A stretch of DNA of 64,000 bases from Compostimonas suwonensis (GCF_002797855.1 NZ_PGFB01000003.1:620001-684000), one strand, 5' to 3'; shown: positions 17,047-25,605, numbered from the stretch's first letter. Notes: generated by a model from the letters alone, not told the origin. Translations and numbers: made by a program.

Positions 17047-18029
17047 GACGCCCTCCGCCGGAACACGACGAGCGCAACGAGCAGCGGCGCTCCGAGGATC
17101 GCGGTGACCACGCCGATCGGCACCTCGTGCGGGCGGATGACCGAGCGCGCTATCAGGTCGGCGACGAGCAGCAGGGCGGGCCCTGCGAGCAGGCTGTAGG
17201 CGAGCACCGTGCGCTGGTCGGCGCCCACGACGGCGCGTACGGCGTGCGGAACCATGAGCCCCACGAAGGCGATCGGGCCGACGGCCGCGGTGGCCGCGCC
17301 GCAGAGCACGACGATGGTCACGAGGCTCCAGCCGCGCACGGCGCGGATCCGAGAGCCGAGCGAGCTCGCCGTGTCCTCACCGAGCACGAGCACGTTGAGA
17401 CCGGGGGCGAGCAGCAGTGCCACGACCACGCCGCCCGTCACGAGCGCGAGCGTCAGGCCTGACACGCCGAGGTCGCGGCCGGCGAGCGACCCGGCCTCCC
17501 AGAGGCGCATCGTGGCGTAGGCCTTGGGGTTGAGCATGCTGAGCGCCGACGTCGCGCCGGCCAGCACGGCGCCCACGGCGACGCCGCCGAGCACCAGACG
17601 CGCTGCGGATTGCGATCCGCGCGACGAGGCGCCGAGCGCCGCGACCGCGATGCTCGCCAGAGCTGCCCCCGCGAAGGCGAGCCAGAGGGTGGCCGAGTAC
17701 TGGCTGATGCCGAACACCGTCATGCCCAGAGCCACTGCGAACGAGGCGCCGGCGTTGACACCCAGGATGCCGGGATCGGCGAGCGGGTTGCGGGTGAGAG
17801 CCTGCATCACGACACCCGCGACCGAGAGCGCTGCTCCGGCGGCGATGGCGAGCAGCATACGCGGGATGCGCACTCCGGTGATGACGAGGTCGCTCTCGCC
17901 GCCGGTGGGGGCGAGGAGTGCTGTGGCGACATCCGCGGGGCTGAAGACGGTGGACCCGATCATGACGCTGAGCGCGGCGAGCAGGAGCACCAGTGCCACT
18001 CCGGCCGGGATCAGCAGGGCCCCGGACAC
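17043..18029 (-). CDS. Ferri-siderophore ABC permease (FecCD family), system 1, first subunit
   Basis: 328 residues with about nine membrane segments and the motifs RIPRMLLAIAAGAALSVAG, LTRNPLADPGILGVNAGA and GPIAFVGLMVPHAVRA. It forms the membrane channel with the second subunit. The GTG start at 18029 is chosen because protein similarity begins there; it lies 79 nt after the lipoprotein gene, and a longer start within that gap cannot be excluded. Confidence 0.92.
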   Translation of the reverse strand: MSGALLIPAGVALVLLLAALSVMIGSTVFSPADVATALLAPTGGESDLVITGVRIPRMLLAIAAGAALSVAGVVMQALTRNPLADPGILGVNAGASFAVALGMTVFGISQYSATLWLAFAGAALASIAVAALGASSRGSQSAARLVLGGVAVGAVLAGATSALSMLNPKAYATMRLWEAGSLAGRDLGVSGLTLALVTGGVVVALLLAPGLNVLVLGEDTASSLGSRIRAVRGWSLVTIVVLCGAATAAVGPIAFVGLMVPHAVRAVVGADQRTVLAYSLLAGPALLLVADLIARSVIRPHEVPIGVVTAILGAPLLVALVVFRRRAS

Positions 18030-18108
18030 GCGCCCGGGCCGGCGGGGTCGTGTCTCCGGCGCGGCGCCGCCCCGTGGCCATGTCGGCGCCCCGCCGGAGG
18101 ATTCGGCT

Positions 18109-19098
18109 CTAGAGGACAGCGAGAACCTTCTCCTCGACCTCGTTCAGCCACTCGGTGGCGGTCGTGTAGTCGGTGACGCTCGTGACCAGGTGGAACACGT
18201 GGTCGTTCTGGGCGACGGAGAGGCGGGTGAAGAGCTCGTTGTCCTCGATGGCCTGGACCGCCTGGTTCGGGCTGCCGTCGGCGTTCGCGAAGGTGAGGGC
18301 GACCGTCACGCCGTCGAAGATCGGCCCGAGCTGCTCGAGAGGATAGGAGCCGTAGCCGCTGTCGGCGTAGTCGGTGGGCACGCCGGGACCGTACTCGAGG
18401 CCGAGCTCGTTCACCACGAGGTTGCCGGTCGCCCCGGTCGGCTGCTGGATCGAGAACTGGCTCGCGTCGTCGCCGAGGGAGAAGTGGATCCATTCGTTGC
18501 CCGAGATGACATCGGCGTAGTCCGCCTTGATGCGATCGCGAGTGGCCTCGAACTCGGCCTTCTGCTCGTCCCACAGCTCGGATCTGCCGACGGCCGCGGC
18601 GGTGTCCTCGGTGATGGCCGACCAGTCGCCGCGCGTGTCGCCGCCCACGACCACGGTGGGCGCGATGTCGGAGAGGCGGTCGAAGGCGGCCTCGTCGAGC
18701 TCGCTGGCCTCTCCGATGATGAGATCGGGATCGGTCGCGGCGATGGCCTCGTAGTTGATCTCGCCGTAGCTGCCGATCGTGGGAATGCCCTCGACGAACT
18801 CCTGCTGGGCCGCGCTGAAGTCGCTGATCCAGCGGCCGTAGTCCTGCGCGGCGACGGGCGTGACGTCGAGCGACATCAGCTGCCACGGGGTGTCGTACGA
18901 GACCGCGGCCACGCGTTCGGGGGCGACGGGAACCTCGATCTCCCCGTAGACGGAGTCGACCGTGCGGGTCGCGGCGGCGCTACCGCCGTCGTCGGCCTCG
19001 GCGGTCGAGCTGCAGGCGGAGAGGGTGACGACGGTCAGAGCTGCGAACGCACTGGCGATGACACGGACGGCAGGACGATGCCAGGCCGGATGAGACAC
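18109..19098 (-). CDS. Iron-siderophore-binding lipoprotein, system 1
   Basis: 329 residues. A signal peptide with lipobox LSAC (Cys29) is followed by the FhuD/FepB-type class III binding fold: PERVAAVSYD near residue 60, TDPDLIIGEA, and a long connecting helix. It should capture ferri-siderophore at the outer face of the membrane. It is the first gene of the operon, and the DtxR box lies 15 nt upstream of its start, so repression by iron is expected. Confidence 0.92.
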   Translation of the reverse strand: MSHPAWHRPAVRVIASAFAALTVVTLSACSSTAEADDGGSAAATRTVDSVYGEIEVPVAPERVAAVSYDTPWQLMSLDVTPVAAQDYGRWISDFSAAQQEFVEGIPTIGSYGEINYEAIAATDPDLIIGEASELDEAAFDRLSDIAPTVVVGGDTRGDWSAITEDTAAAVGRSELWDEQKAEFEATRDRIKADYADVISGNEWIHFSLGDDASQFSIQQPTGATGNLVVNELGLEYGPGVPTDYADSGYGSYPLEQLGPIFDGVTVALTFANADGSPNQAVQAIEDNELFTRLSVAQNDHVFHLVTSVTDYTTATEWLNEVEEKVLAVL

Positions 19099-19112
19099 GG
19101 AGAACTCCTCTA

Positions 19113-19131
19113 TTAGGTTAGGGTTACCTAA
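19113..19131 (-). promoter_or_regulatory. DtxR/IdeR iron box, system 1
   Basis: TTAGGTTAGGGTTACCTAA differs from the DtxR consensus 19-mer at only two positions and is nearly a perfect palindrome. It sits just upstream of the siderophore lipoprotein gene, where bound repressor would block the promoter when iron is plentiful. Confidence 0.88.
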
Positions 19132-19194
19132 TTTTTACATCTCATCTGTGGCTTCAGGGCACAATCTCTTGCGCAGAGAGGTCAAATCCTTCTT

Positions 19195-20013
19195 CTAATC
19201 GGCCATGACGACGGGCGTCGGCAGTTCCGTGTGGCGGGCGAAGGCCGCCGGGGTCGTCCCCGTCTGCTTGCGAAAGGCGGTCGTGAACGACGACACGGAA
19301 TCGAAGCCGACCGCGTGGGCCACCCCGCGCACGCCGGCTCCCGATGCGAGCAGCTGCATGGCCGTACGATGCCGCAGCTCGGCCCGCCACCGCGAGAAGC
19401 TCATACCCGTCTCCGCCTGGAAATGCCGTGAGAAGGTGCGCAGGCCCACATTGCACTCGGCGGCCCACTGCCGTATCGAGCGTTTGTCGGAGGGATCGGC
19501 CACGAGCGCCGCCACGACATGCGTGAGCCAGGCGGTGGTGGGCTGGGGGATGTCGACGGCCACTTCGGGGCTGTGCGCCAGCACGTCGAGGGCGAAGGAT
19601 TCGGCGCGGTCGCGCTCGTCGGCGGCCAGGGAGGTGGTCATCACGTGGTTCAGCACGTGGGCGAGGAGAGGCGGGGTGACGAGCACCGCCGTGCGCGTGA
19701 GGCCGCCGGGAGGGCGCGCGGCGGCGAACCAGGTGCAGTGCATCCGGTTGCCCGGCGGCACATGGACCTCGTGGACGACGCCCGCGGGGATCCACACGCT
19801 CGCACCGGGCGGCACGAGGTGGACCGCCTCCGGGGTGATGACGGTGATGCGGTCGGTGCTGGCCCAGAGCAGCTCGTGCTCATCGTGGACGTGCGGCTCC
19901 CAGCGGTCGCCGTCGCGGGCATCGCGGGCGGTGTCGATCTCGCGGGAGCGGATGCGGGAGGTCACGAGCAGGGATGGGTTCCGCGGTCGTCGGTCACCGT
20001 TCGATTCTCGCAT
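19195..20013 (-). CDS. AraC family regulator beside siderophore system 1
   Basis: 272 residues. The N-terminal half is a cupin-like sensor with HVHDEHELLWA near residue 43 and a VPPGASVWIPAGVVHEV strand. The C-terminal 100 residues form the double AraC helix-turn-helix, ending in AVGFDSVSSFTTAFRKQTGTTP, the family signature. A second regulator of the same build stands next to siderophore system 2. Known relatives beside iron genes act as iron-responsive activators or repressors, so control of the uptake operon is likely. ATG 20013 is 69 nt from the divergent Tad operon start. Confidence 0.88.
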   Translation of the reverse strand: MRESNGDRRPRNPSLLVTSRIRSREIDTARDARDGDRWEPHVHDEHELLWASTDRITVITPEAVHLVPPGASVWIPAGVVHEVHVPPGNRMHCTWFAAARPPGGLTRTAVLVTPPLLAHVLNHVMTTSLAADERDRAESFALDVLAHSPEVAVDIPQPTTAWLTHVVAALVADPSDKRSIRQWAAECNVGLRTFSRHFQAETGMSFSRWRAELRHRTAMQLLASGAGVRGVAHAVGFDSVSSFTTAFRKQTGTTPAAFARHTELPTPVVMAD

Positions 20014-20070
20014 CGTGCGAGGGCTGCGGTCATCTGTGGATAATTCGAGCGGCGTCGGCCCGCGGCATCC

Positions 20071-20076
20071 CAGAAT
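20071..20076 (+). promoter_or_regulatory. -10 element in front of the Tad operon
   Basis: CAGAAT lies 6 nt before ATG 20083, with only GCTGGG between. It is one mismatch from the TANNNT pattern seen before other starts in the window. Confidence 0.35.
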
Positions 20077-20082
20077 GCTGGG

Positions 20083-21312
20083 ATGGACGAGGCGCTGCGA
20101 ACGATCACCGACGAGGTGCGCTCGCGCGTGCGCCGCGACGGGGTCGATCTGGGGCAGGATGCCGCGCTCGCCGGGCAGCTCGTGCGCGACGAGGTGCGGC
20201 GCTACAGCGAACGTGCCCTCGGGGGAGCCGACCCGCTCCTGGGCGACGAGCGGCGTGCAGAACGCGAGATCGTGGCGTCGCTCACGGGCTTCGGGCCGCT
20301 GCAGCCCCACCTCGACGACCCCGAGGTGGAGGAGATCTGGATCAACGCGCCGACCAGGGTCTTCGTCTCGCGCGCCGGCGTATCCGAGCTGACGACGACG
20401 GTGCTCACCGAGCGTGAGGTGCGCGATCTCGTGGAGCGGATGCTGCAGGCGTCCGGCCGTCGTGTCGACCACTCCTCGCCGTTCGTCGACGCCTCGCTGC
20501 CCGACGGCTCGCGGCTCCACGTGGTGATCCCCGACGTGACGAGGCAGTGGTCGGTCAACATCCGCAAGTTCTCCCGACGGGTGCGCGAGCTCGGGCATCT
20601 CGTCGCGATCGGCTCCCTGACCCGGCAGTCGGCGGAGTTCCTGCGCATGTGCGTGCTCGCCGGGCAGAACATCCTCGTCGCCGGTGCGACGCAGGCGGGC
20701 AAGACGACGATGCTCAACGCCCTGCTCTCGGCGTCGAGGCCGCCCGAGCGGATCGTGACGGTCGAGGAGACCTTCGAGCTCGACCTCGCGAGCCGCGATG
20801 TGGTGGCGATGCAGTGCCGCCAGCCGAGCCTCGAGGGCTCGGGCGAGATCACCCTGCGGCGGCTCATCAAGGAGGCGCTGCGGATGCGGCCCGACCGACT
20901 CGTCGTGGGCGAGGTACGCGAGGCGGAGAGCCTCGACCTGCTCATCGCCCTGAACAGCGGTCTGCCCGGGATGAGCAGCATCCACGCGAACTCGGCTCGG
21001 GAGGCGCTCGTGAAGCTCTCGACGCTGCCGCTCCTCGCCGGCCGCAACATCGACTCGGCGTTCATCGTGCCCACCGTCGCGAGCTGCGTCGACGTGGTCG
21101 TGCACTGCGAGCGCGACCGGCACGGCCGTCGCCGGGTGAGCGAGATCCTCGCGCCCAGCGGGCAGTCGAGCGGTCAGGTGATCGAGGCGAGCGCGATCTT
21201 CCAGACCCGCGATGGCGTGCTGCACGCGACGGGAGCCCACCCGATGAAACGCGACAAGTTCCGCGCGGCCGGGCTCGACCCCGCCGTGGTGCTGAACGCG
21301 GGCGCCGCATGA
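20083..21312 (+). CDS. tadA: TadA/CpaF family pilus assembly ATPase
   Basis: 409 residues of the type II/IV secretion ATPase family. An N-terminal helical domain is followed by FGPLQPHLDDPEVEEIWIN, Walker A GATQAGKTT near residue 205, the Asp box VEETFEL, Walker B LVVGEVREAE and a His box region (MSSIHANSA). It powers assembly of Flp-type pili. Start codons of the next two genes overlap each preceding stop by 4 nt, so tadA-B-C are translationally coupled. No TadZ-like localisation gene is seen next to it. Confidence 0.93.
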   Translation: MDEALRTITDEVRSRVRRDGVDLGQDAALAGQLVRDEVRRYSERALGGADPLLGDERRAEREIVASLTGFGPLQPHLDDPEVEEIWINAPTRVFVSRAGVSELTTTVLTEREVRDLVERMLQASGRRVDHSSPFVDASLPDGSRLHVVIPDVTRQWSVNIRKFSRRVRELGHLVAIGSLTRQSAEFLRMCVLAGQNILVAGATQAGKTTMLNALLSASRPPERIVTVEETFELDLASRDVVAMQCRQPSLEGSGEITLRRLIKEALRMRPDRLVVGEVREAESLDLLIALNSGLPGMSSIHANSAREALVKLSTLPLLAGRNIDSAFIVPTVASCVDVVVHCERDRHGRRRVSEILAPSGQSSGQVIEASAIFQTRDGVLHATGAHPMKRDKFRAAGLDPAVVLNAGAA

Positions 21313-22169
21313 CTCTCGTTCTCGGCTGCCTCCTGGGTGCGGGGCTGAGCCTCGTCGCTTCGCCCTTCCTGTGGCCCCGGCGGGCACGAGACACCGTGCG
21401 CCGTGCTCGGCCGAGCGCTCTGCGCGAGGCGCTGTCGCTCGCGGGTCTTCCGCGGATGCCCATCGCCCTCTTCCTGGCCCTCTCGGCTGCCGTCGGCCTG
21501 GTCGCGGCCGCGCTCGCGCAGGTGGCCCTCGCCGTTCTCGCCGTCACCGTGGCGGCTTTCGCGATCGGGGTGTTCGTTCCCACGCTCGCCGTGAACGCGC
21601 GGGCGAACAAGCGCAGGCAGCTCGGGCGCAGTCATTGGCCGGATGCCGTCGACCACCTGGTCTCGGCCGTGCGGTCGGGCATCGCGCTGCCGGAGGCCGT
21701 CGCCGCCCTCGCCCGCACGGGGCCGGAGGCCACCCGCGAGGCGTTCGCCGCCTACGAGAGGGACTACCGCGAGACGGGCAGCTTCTCGCACTCCATCGGG
21801 CTGCTCAAAGAGCGCCTCGCCGATCCGGTCGCCGACCGCATCCTCGAGACCCTGCGGATGGCACGGGAGGTCGGCGGCACCGAGCTCAGCGTCGTGCTGC
21901 GAGGCCTCGGCGTCTACCTCCGGCAGGATGCCGCGACCCGATCCGAGCTCGAGGCGAGGCAGTCGTGGGTGCACGCCGCCGCCCGTCTCGGCGTCGCGGC
22001 GCCGTGGGTCGTCCTCGTGCTGCTCGGCACCCGGCCGGAGGCCGCAGCCGCGTACAACTCCGGCGGCGGAACGGTCGTCATCGCCGTGGGGCTCGTCGTC
22101 TCCGTCGTCGCCTACCGGCTGATGCTCGCTCTCGGGAGGCTGCCGCGGGAGCGGAGGTGGTTCACGTGA
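21309..22169 (+). CDS. tadB: TadB-like pilus assembly membrane protein
   Basis: 286 residues with a type II secretion system F (GspF) domain around residues 115-240: HWPDAVDHLVSAVRSGIALPEAVAALA is the usual opening helix pair, and two C-terminal membrane segments follow. Two more hydrophobic segments lie in the first 100 residues. With TadC it should form the inner-membrane platform that the TadA ATPase turns. Both ends overlap neighbouring genes by 4 nt. Confidence 0.9.
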   Translation: MTLVLGCLLGAGLSLVASPFLWPRRARDTVRRARPSALREALSLAGLPRMPIALFLALSAAVGLVAAALAQVALAVLAVTVAAFAIGVFVPTLAVNARANKRRQLGRSHWPDAVDHLVSAVRSGIALPEAVAALARTGPEATREAFAAYERDYRETGSFSHSIGLLKERLADPVADRILETLRMAREVGGTELSVVLRGLGVYLRQDAATRSELEARQSWVHAAARLGVAAPWVVLVLLGTRPEAAAAYNSGGGTVVIAVGLVVSVVAYRLMLALGRLPRERRWFT

Positions 22170-23104
22170 GCGAGGCGCTTCCCTGGGGCATCCTGTGCGG
22201 CCTCGTTCTCGGCGTGGGCGTGTGGTCGATCGTGTCCGCTCTGCCGGGCTTCCGCAGACCACGGCTCGTCGACCGCGTGGCCCCGTTCGTGGTCGATGTC
22301 TCGGTGGGCGCCCGTGAGCACCTCGAGCGGATGCGGAGCCACCCGCTGCCTCTGCTCGGTTCGGTCGCAGCGCCGATCGTGCACGCCGTCCGCCGGTCGA
22401 CGGAGAGGCTCCTGGCGGGCCAGGCCACGGTCGCCCGCCTGCTCGCGCAGGCCGGGTCGCCGCTCACGGTGGAGGCCCACCGGAACCGGCAGCTCGTCTG
22501 GGCGGGCGGGGGACTGCTCGCCGGCGTGGTGCTCGTGGTCGCGGCATCCGCCTCGGTGGGATCGCATCCTCTCGCCGGGGTGCTCGTTCCCGTGGTGGCG
22601 ACGGTGATGGCGTTCACGGCCTGCGACCACCTGTTGCGGAGGCGGGCGACGAGGCGGCTGGGTCGCATCCGGGAGGAGTTCCCCACCGTGCTCGAGATGA
22701 TCACGCTGAGCCTCTCGGCCGGGGAGGGGATCTTCGACGCGATCAGGCGGGTGTCCGCCGCCTCCGGGGGTGAGCTCGCGCGCGAGTTCCGTGCGGTCGT
22801 CGCGGCCGTGCACGCCGGCGTGCCGCTGAGCGACGCGCTTGTCGACCTCGAGCATCGCCTCGGGCTTCCTGTCGTCACCCGGTGCGTCGAACAGCTCGTC
22901 GCTGCACTCGAGCGCGGCTCGCCGCTCGTCGACGTGCTGCGTGCGCAGGTGGGCGACGCGCGCGAGCAGGCCAAGCGCGAGCTGCTCGAGCTCGCGGGCA
23001 CCAAGGAGGTGGCCATGATGATCCCGCTCGTCTTCCTGATCCTGCCGCAGACCGTGCTGTTCGCGCTGCTTCCCGGGGTGCTCGTGTTCCAGACCGGATT
23101 CTGA
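22166..23104 (+). CDS. tadC: TadC-like pilus assembly membrane protein
   Basis: 312 residues, GspF-type fold: REEFPTVLEMITLSLSAGEGIFDAI near residue 170 and a terminal hydrophobic helix ending LVFLILPQTVLFALLPGVLVFQ. It pairs with TadB. The GTG start overlaps the tadB stop. A 111-bp gap with simple repeats follows before the pilin gene, while all other genes of the operon are tightly packed. Confidence 0.9.
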   Translation: MSEALPWGILCGLVLGVGVWSIVSALPGFRRPRLVDRVAPFVVDVSVGAREHLERMRSHPLPLLGSVAAPIVHAVRRSTERLLAGQATVARLLAQAGSPLTVEAHRNRQLVWAGGGLLAGVVLVVAASASVGSHPLAGVLVPVVATVMAFTACDHLLRRRATRRLGRIREEFPTVLEMITLSLSAGEGIFDAIRRVSAASGGELAREFRAVVAAVHAGVPLSDALVDLEHRLGLPVVTRCVEQLVAALERGSPLVDVLRAQVGDAREQAKRELLELAGTKEVAMMIPLVFLILPQTVLFALLPGVLVFQTGF

Positions 23105-23134
23105 CCCGCATTCCCGACCGAGCCATCGACCGAC

Positions 23135-23203
23135 CACCGAGACACCGATCACCGAGACACCGACCAACCAACCGACCGACCGACCGACCAACCAACCAAC
23201 CGA
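23135..23203. repeat. Simple tandem repeats in front of the pilin gene
   Basis: Two copies of a 15-bp unit, CACCGAGACACCGAT (23135-23149) and CACCGAGACACCGAC (23150-23164), run into about ten CGAC/CAAC tetranucleotides (23161-23203). The tract ends at the ribosome site GAAGAGAGG, 13 nt before the pilin ATG. Such a tract could change length by slippage. Confidence 0.8.
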
Positions 23204-23215
23204 AGAGAGGCCTCG

Positions 23216-23410
23216 ATGTCCACCTCGACCGTCACCACCCGTGTGCGCCGCACCCTCCGCCGAGCCCTGTCCGACGATCGCGGTGACGTGCCCGGCTGGG
23301 TGCTCATCAGTCTGATGACCGCGGGCCTCGTGGTGATCATCTGGGCGCTCGCCGGCCCCGCGCTCAGCGGCGTCTTCGAGCAGGCCATCGACCGGGTCAC
23401 CAGTTTCTGA
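23216..23410 (+). CDS. Small Flp-type pilin-like protein
   Basis: 64 residues. A basic stretch (residues 9-22) is followed by DDRGDVPGWVLISLMTAGLV, a hydrophobic helix, and a short tail. Size, the charged residues before the hydrophobic helix and the place between tadC and the TadE-like genes fit a major pilin or pilin-like subunit of actinobacterial Tad loci (DUF4244-like). The usual Flp Glu+5 after the cleavage site is not obvious, so assignment rests on context and shape. Confidence 0.75.
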   Translation: MSTSTVTTRVRRTLRRALSDDRGDVPGWVLISLMTAGLVVIIWALAGPALSGVFEQAIDRVTSF

Positions 23411-23420
23411 GCCGGCCGCC

Positions 23421-23819
23421 GTGCCCGCCCGCGCAGTGCGCTCCGACGAGGGCTCGGCCGTCGCCGAGTTCGTGATGGTCGGCGCCCTGCTGACGCTGCT
23501 CGTGCTCGCCGTGCTGCAACTGGCGTTCGCGCTGCACGTGCGCAACACGATCCTGGATGCCGCGGCCGAAGGCGCACGTCACGCAGCCCTCCTGGGTTCC
23601 GATCTGGCGGCCGGCGAGGCTCGCACCCGTGACCTCGTCGCGACGGCGCTCAGCCCGGGTTACGCGCGCGACATCACCGCGAGTCTCACGGAGGAGGCGG
23701 GCATCCCGAGTGTGCGGATGCGAGTGGTGGCGCCCCTCCCGCTGCTCGGTTTCGTGGGCATCGACGAGGGGCTGGAGGTGACCGGGCGTGCCGCGCGCGA
23801 GACGCTGGTGGGCGGGTAG
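23421..23819 (+). CDS. TadE-like minor pilin
   Basis: 132 residues. DEGSAVAEFVMVGALLTLLVLAVLQ near the N-terminus is the TadE signature: a charged lead, Glu in the AEF position, then one membrane helix. The rest is an extracytoplasmic domain. The GTG start is 10 nt after the pilin stop. The next gene starts inside its 3' end (32-nt overlap). Confidence 0.85.
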   Translation: MPARAVRSDEGSAVAEFVMVGALLTLLVLAVLQLAFALHVRNTILDAAAEGARHAALLGSDLAAGEARTRDLVATALSPGYARDITASLTEEAGIPSVRMRVVAPLPLLGFVGIDEGLEVTGRAARETLVGG

Positions 23820-24276
23820 CCGGCAACGGCGCCGGGATGCCGCGGACGACGACGGCTCGGCATCCCTCGAGTTCCTGGGTGCCGGCGTGCTTCTGCTCGT
23901 GCCGCTCGTCTACCTCGTGCTGGCCGTCTCCGCCGTGCAGTCCGCGGCCTTGACGACGGAGGGCGTGGCCCGTCAGGCCGCGCGCCTTTACGCGCTCTCG
24001 GGTTCGGAAGCGCAAGCCCGCTCGGCGATCGAGCGCGCCGTCGCGGTGGGGTTCGCCGACGTGGGCGTCGATCCGGCTCAGGCGCGCGTGGAGGTGCTGT
24101 GCTCACCCGACCCGCAGCGCTGCCTCACGCGGGCGGGCCGCATCACGGTGACCGTGAGCGTGCAGGTGCCGCTCCCGCTGCTTCCGCCGGCCCTGCCGCT
24201 CGACATCCCGTCGAGTGTTCCGGTCGGGGCGTCGGCGACGCAGCCGGTGTCGCGGTTCGCGGTGATCGAGCAGTGA
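23788..24276 (+). CDS. TadE/TadF-like pseudopilin
   Basis: 162 residues: a basic N-terminus, then DDDGSASLEFLGAGVLLLVPLVYLV (again charged residues, an EF pair and one hydrophobic helix), then a periplasm-like domain with a CSPDPQRC cysteine pair that could form a disulphide. The start is set at GTG 23788 so that the basic lead is kept; it overlaps the upstream gene by 32 nt. A later start would shorten only this lead. Confidence 0.8.
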   Translation: MPRARRWWAGSRQRRRDAADDDGSASLEFLGAGVLLLVPLVYLVLAVSAVQSAALTTEGVARQAARLYALSGSEAQARSAIERAVAVGFADVGVDPAQARVEVLCSPDPQRCLTRAGRITVTVSVQVPLPLLPPALPLDIPSSVPVGASATQPVSRFAVIEQ

Positions 24277-24722
24277 CCGCGCGCAGACGCCACTTCGCGC
24301 CCGACGGGGAGGAGGGCTCGACGCTCCCGCTCGTGATCGCGTTCACGGCACTGTGCATCGCCGTCATCCTCGCCGTGACCGCCGCGACCTCGCTCTACCT
24401 CGAACGCAAACGGCTTTTCACGCTGGCCGACGGGGCTGCGCTCGCCGCGGCGGAGTCCTTCGGCCTCGACGATGTGCGGACCGGCGGCGCAGGAGTGCTC
24501 GTGCAGTTGCGGTCCGATGAGGTGGCGCGCGTGGCATCCGAGTTCGTCGCATTGCAAGACTCGGCGGTCGAGGGGCTCACCATCGTAAGAGCGGAGACGG
24601 TCGACGGCCGCAGCGCGACCGTCGAGCTCGCCGCACTGTGGCGCCCGCCGGTCGTGTCGATCTTCTTGCCCGAGGGCGTTCCGCTGAGTGCGACCTCGGT
24701 CGCGCGCGCGGTGTTCTGGTGA
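24273..24722 (+). CDS. TadG-like pilus assembly protein
   Basis: 149 residues. DGEEGSTLPLVIAFTALCIAVILAV at residues 11-35 is the TadG-type N-terminal helix, followed by LADGAALAAAESFGLDD, a pattern common to pilus-associated TadG/DUF2134-like proteins. The GTG start overlaps the upstream stop by 4 nt. It is the last gene of the operon. Two decayed relatives of its 3' half lie in the island directly downstream (25384-25605 and 27174-27290). Confidence 0.78.
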   Translation: MTARRRHFAPDGEEGSTLPLVIAFTALCIAVILAVTAATSLYLERKRLFTLADGAALAAAESFGLDDVRTGGAGVLVQLRSDEVARVASEFVALQDSAVEGLTIVRAETVDGRSATVELAALWRPPVVSIFLPEGVPLSATSVARAVFW

Positions 24723-24741
24723 CCGCTCTGACCGCCCTGAG

Positions 24742-24941
24742 CGCCCTCAGCGCGCCGGCCGCGGCTTGCGCGGCAGGTACCGCGGGCCGTAGCGGGCGAA
24801 GAGTGCGATGCCCACGATGCCGACGGCGCCCACGACGCTGCTCGCGAGAGCGATCGAGGCGAGGGCCGTGATGGTCGAGATGGCCAGCGGTGCGATCGCG
24901 CCGCCCGCATCGCCGATGAACCGCCAGGCGCCCAGGAACGG
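24742..24941 (-). pseudogene. Duplicated 3' end of the MFS transporter gene
   Basis: These 200 bp match 27301-27500 at all but two positions (24804 T for C, 24898 C for G). They encode only the last 65 or so residues of the MFS protein (FLGAWRFIGDAGGAIAPL to the stop), with no start. Similarity stops sharply at both ends. It is therefore a gene-end fragment left by recombination or by insertion of the island that follows. Confidence 0.92.
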
Positions 24942-25383
24942 CTGCGCCCACCGTTCAGAGTCATGGTCTTGACACTCGCGCTGAAGACGATATTGCTCTT
25001 GTCCCCATTCGTGCCCACGGTCTTGTATCCGAGTTCGCCGCCCAACAGCGGACGAGTGGTGCAATCACTGCCGAGATATCTGGGTGTTTGTGGTGACCTG
25101 ACCTTCGAATCGGTGACCCGGTCGAACTGACCGGGTCACCGATTCGAAAACTAGACCAACATGCTCAACGGTTGTTCTTATCGTGCGATGTTGACAATGG
25201 TGCCATTTCCAGGTTTCTGGTTGGTTTCGGCAGCTGCCGAACCTGTATTTAACGTAGCATTGTGATAATTATTAGACCAGTAGCTATATTTTTATTTTGC
25301 TGTATCCTTTCCGAGTGCGGATAAGGTAATAGGAGGTCGCGGACTACCGTTGCTCTGTCTCTGCGAGTTGATGGCAGTAGTGG
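24942..25383. other. AT-richer segment of the scarred island, no intact gene
   Basis: No supported complete gene. From 25150 to 25330 the base composition drops well below the neighbourhood, with runs such as TATATTTTTATTTT. Part of it (25255-25310) resembles 27080-27140 on the same strand, sharing AATTATTAGAC and nearby bases, so it looks like a decayed second copy of the upstream region of the small secreted-protein gene. On the minus strand 25291-25178 is open for 37 codons with YWSNNYHNATLN but has no start codon. Confidence 0.6.
25104..25148. terminator. Perfect 20-bp hairpin with 5-nt loop
   Basis: The arm TTCGAATCGGTGACCCGGTC (25104-25123) is followed by a 5-nt loop and its exact complement (25129-25148). 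There is no T-run behind it on either strand. It could be a terminator, a protein-binding palindrome or the end of a mobile element. Confidence 0.6.
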
Positions 25384-25605
25384 CTCGTGGAGTTGCGGTC
25401 TGAAGAGGTCGCTCACACGGCATCCTCGTTCATCGCATCGTGACAGTCATCTGGTGGGGAGCTTGCGGTTGCAGGGGAGGGCGTCGACGGGCGCAGCGCC
25501 TCGTGGAGTTCGCCGCATCGCGGTGTCTTGCAGCCGTGTCGATTTTTCCTGCTCAACAGGGTTCCGCTCCATGCCATCTCATTCACTCGCTCGGTGTTCT
25601 GGTGA
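25384..25605 (+). pseudogene. Decayed copy of the TadG-like gene end (copy B)
   Basis: The stretch aligns by eye with the 3' half of the gene at 24273-24722: CTCGTGGAGTTGCGGTCTGA against CTCGTGCAGTTGCGGTCCGA, GGCGTCGACGGGCGCAGCGC against ACGGTCGACGGCCGCAGCGC, and both end GTGTTCTGGTGACC. Many substitutions and small indels break the frame. Identity is clearly lower than that of the 200-bp MFS duplication, so it is an older copy or comes from a related strain. Confidence 0.75.

Noticed and set aside
23105-23215. CRISPR-like array before the pilin gene
   Set aside because: The units are 4 and 15 bp, directly abutting with no spacers, so it is simple repeat DNA.
24395-25045. 216-codon minus-strand frame across the end of the Tad operon
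   Set aside because: It is the antisense of the TadG-like gene joined to the MFS fragment; no domain and no plausible start.
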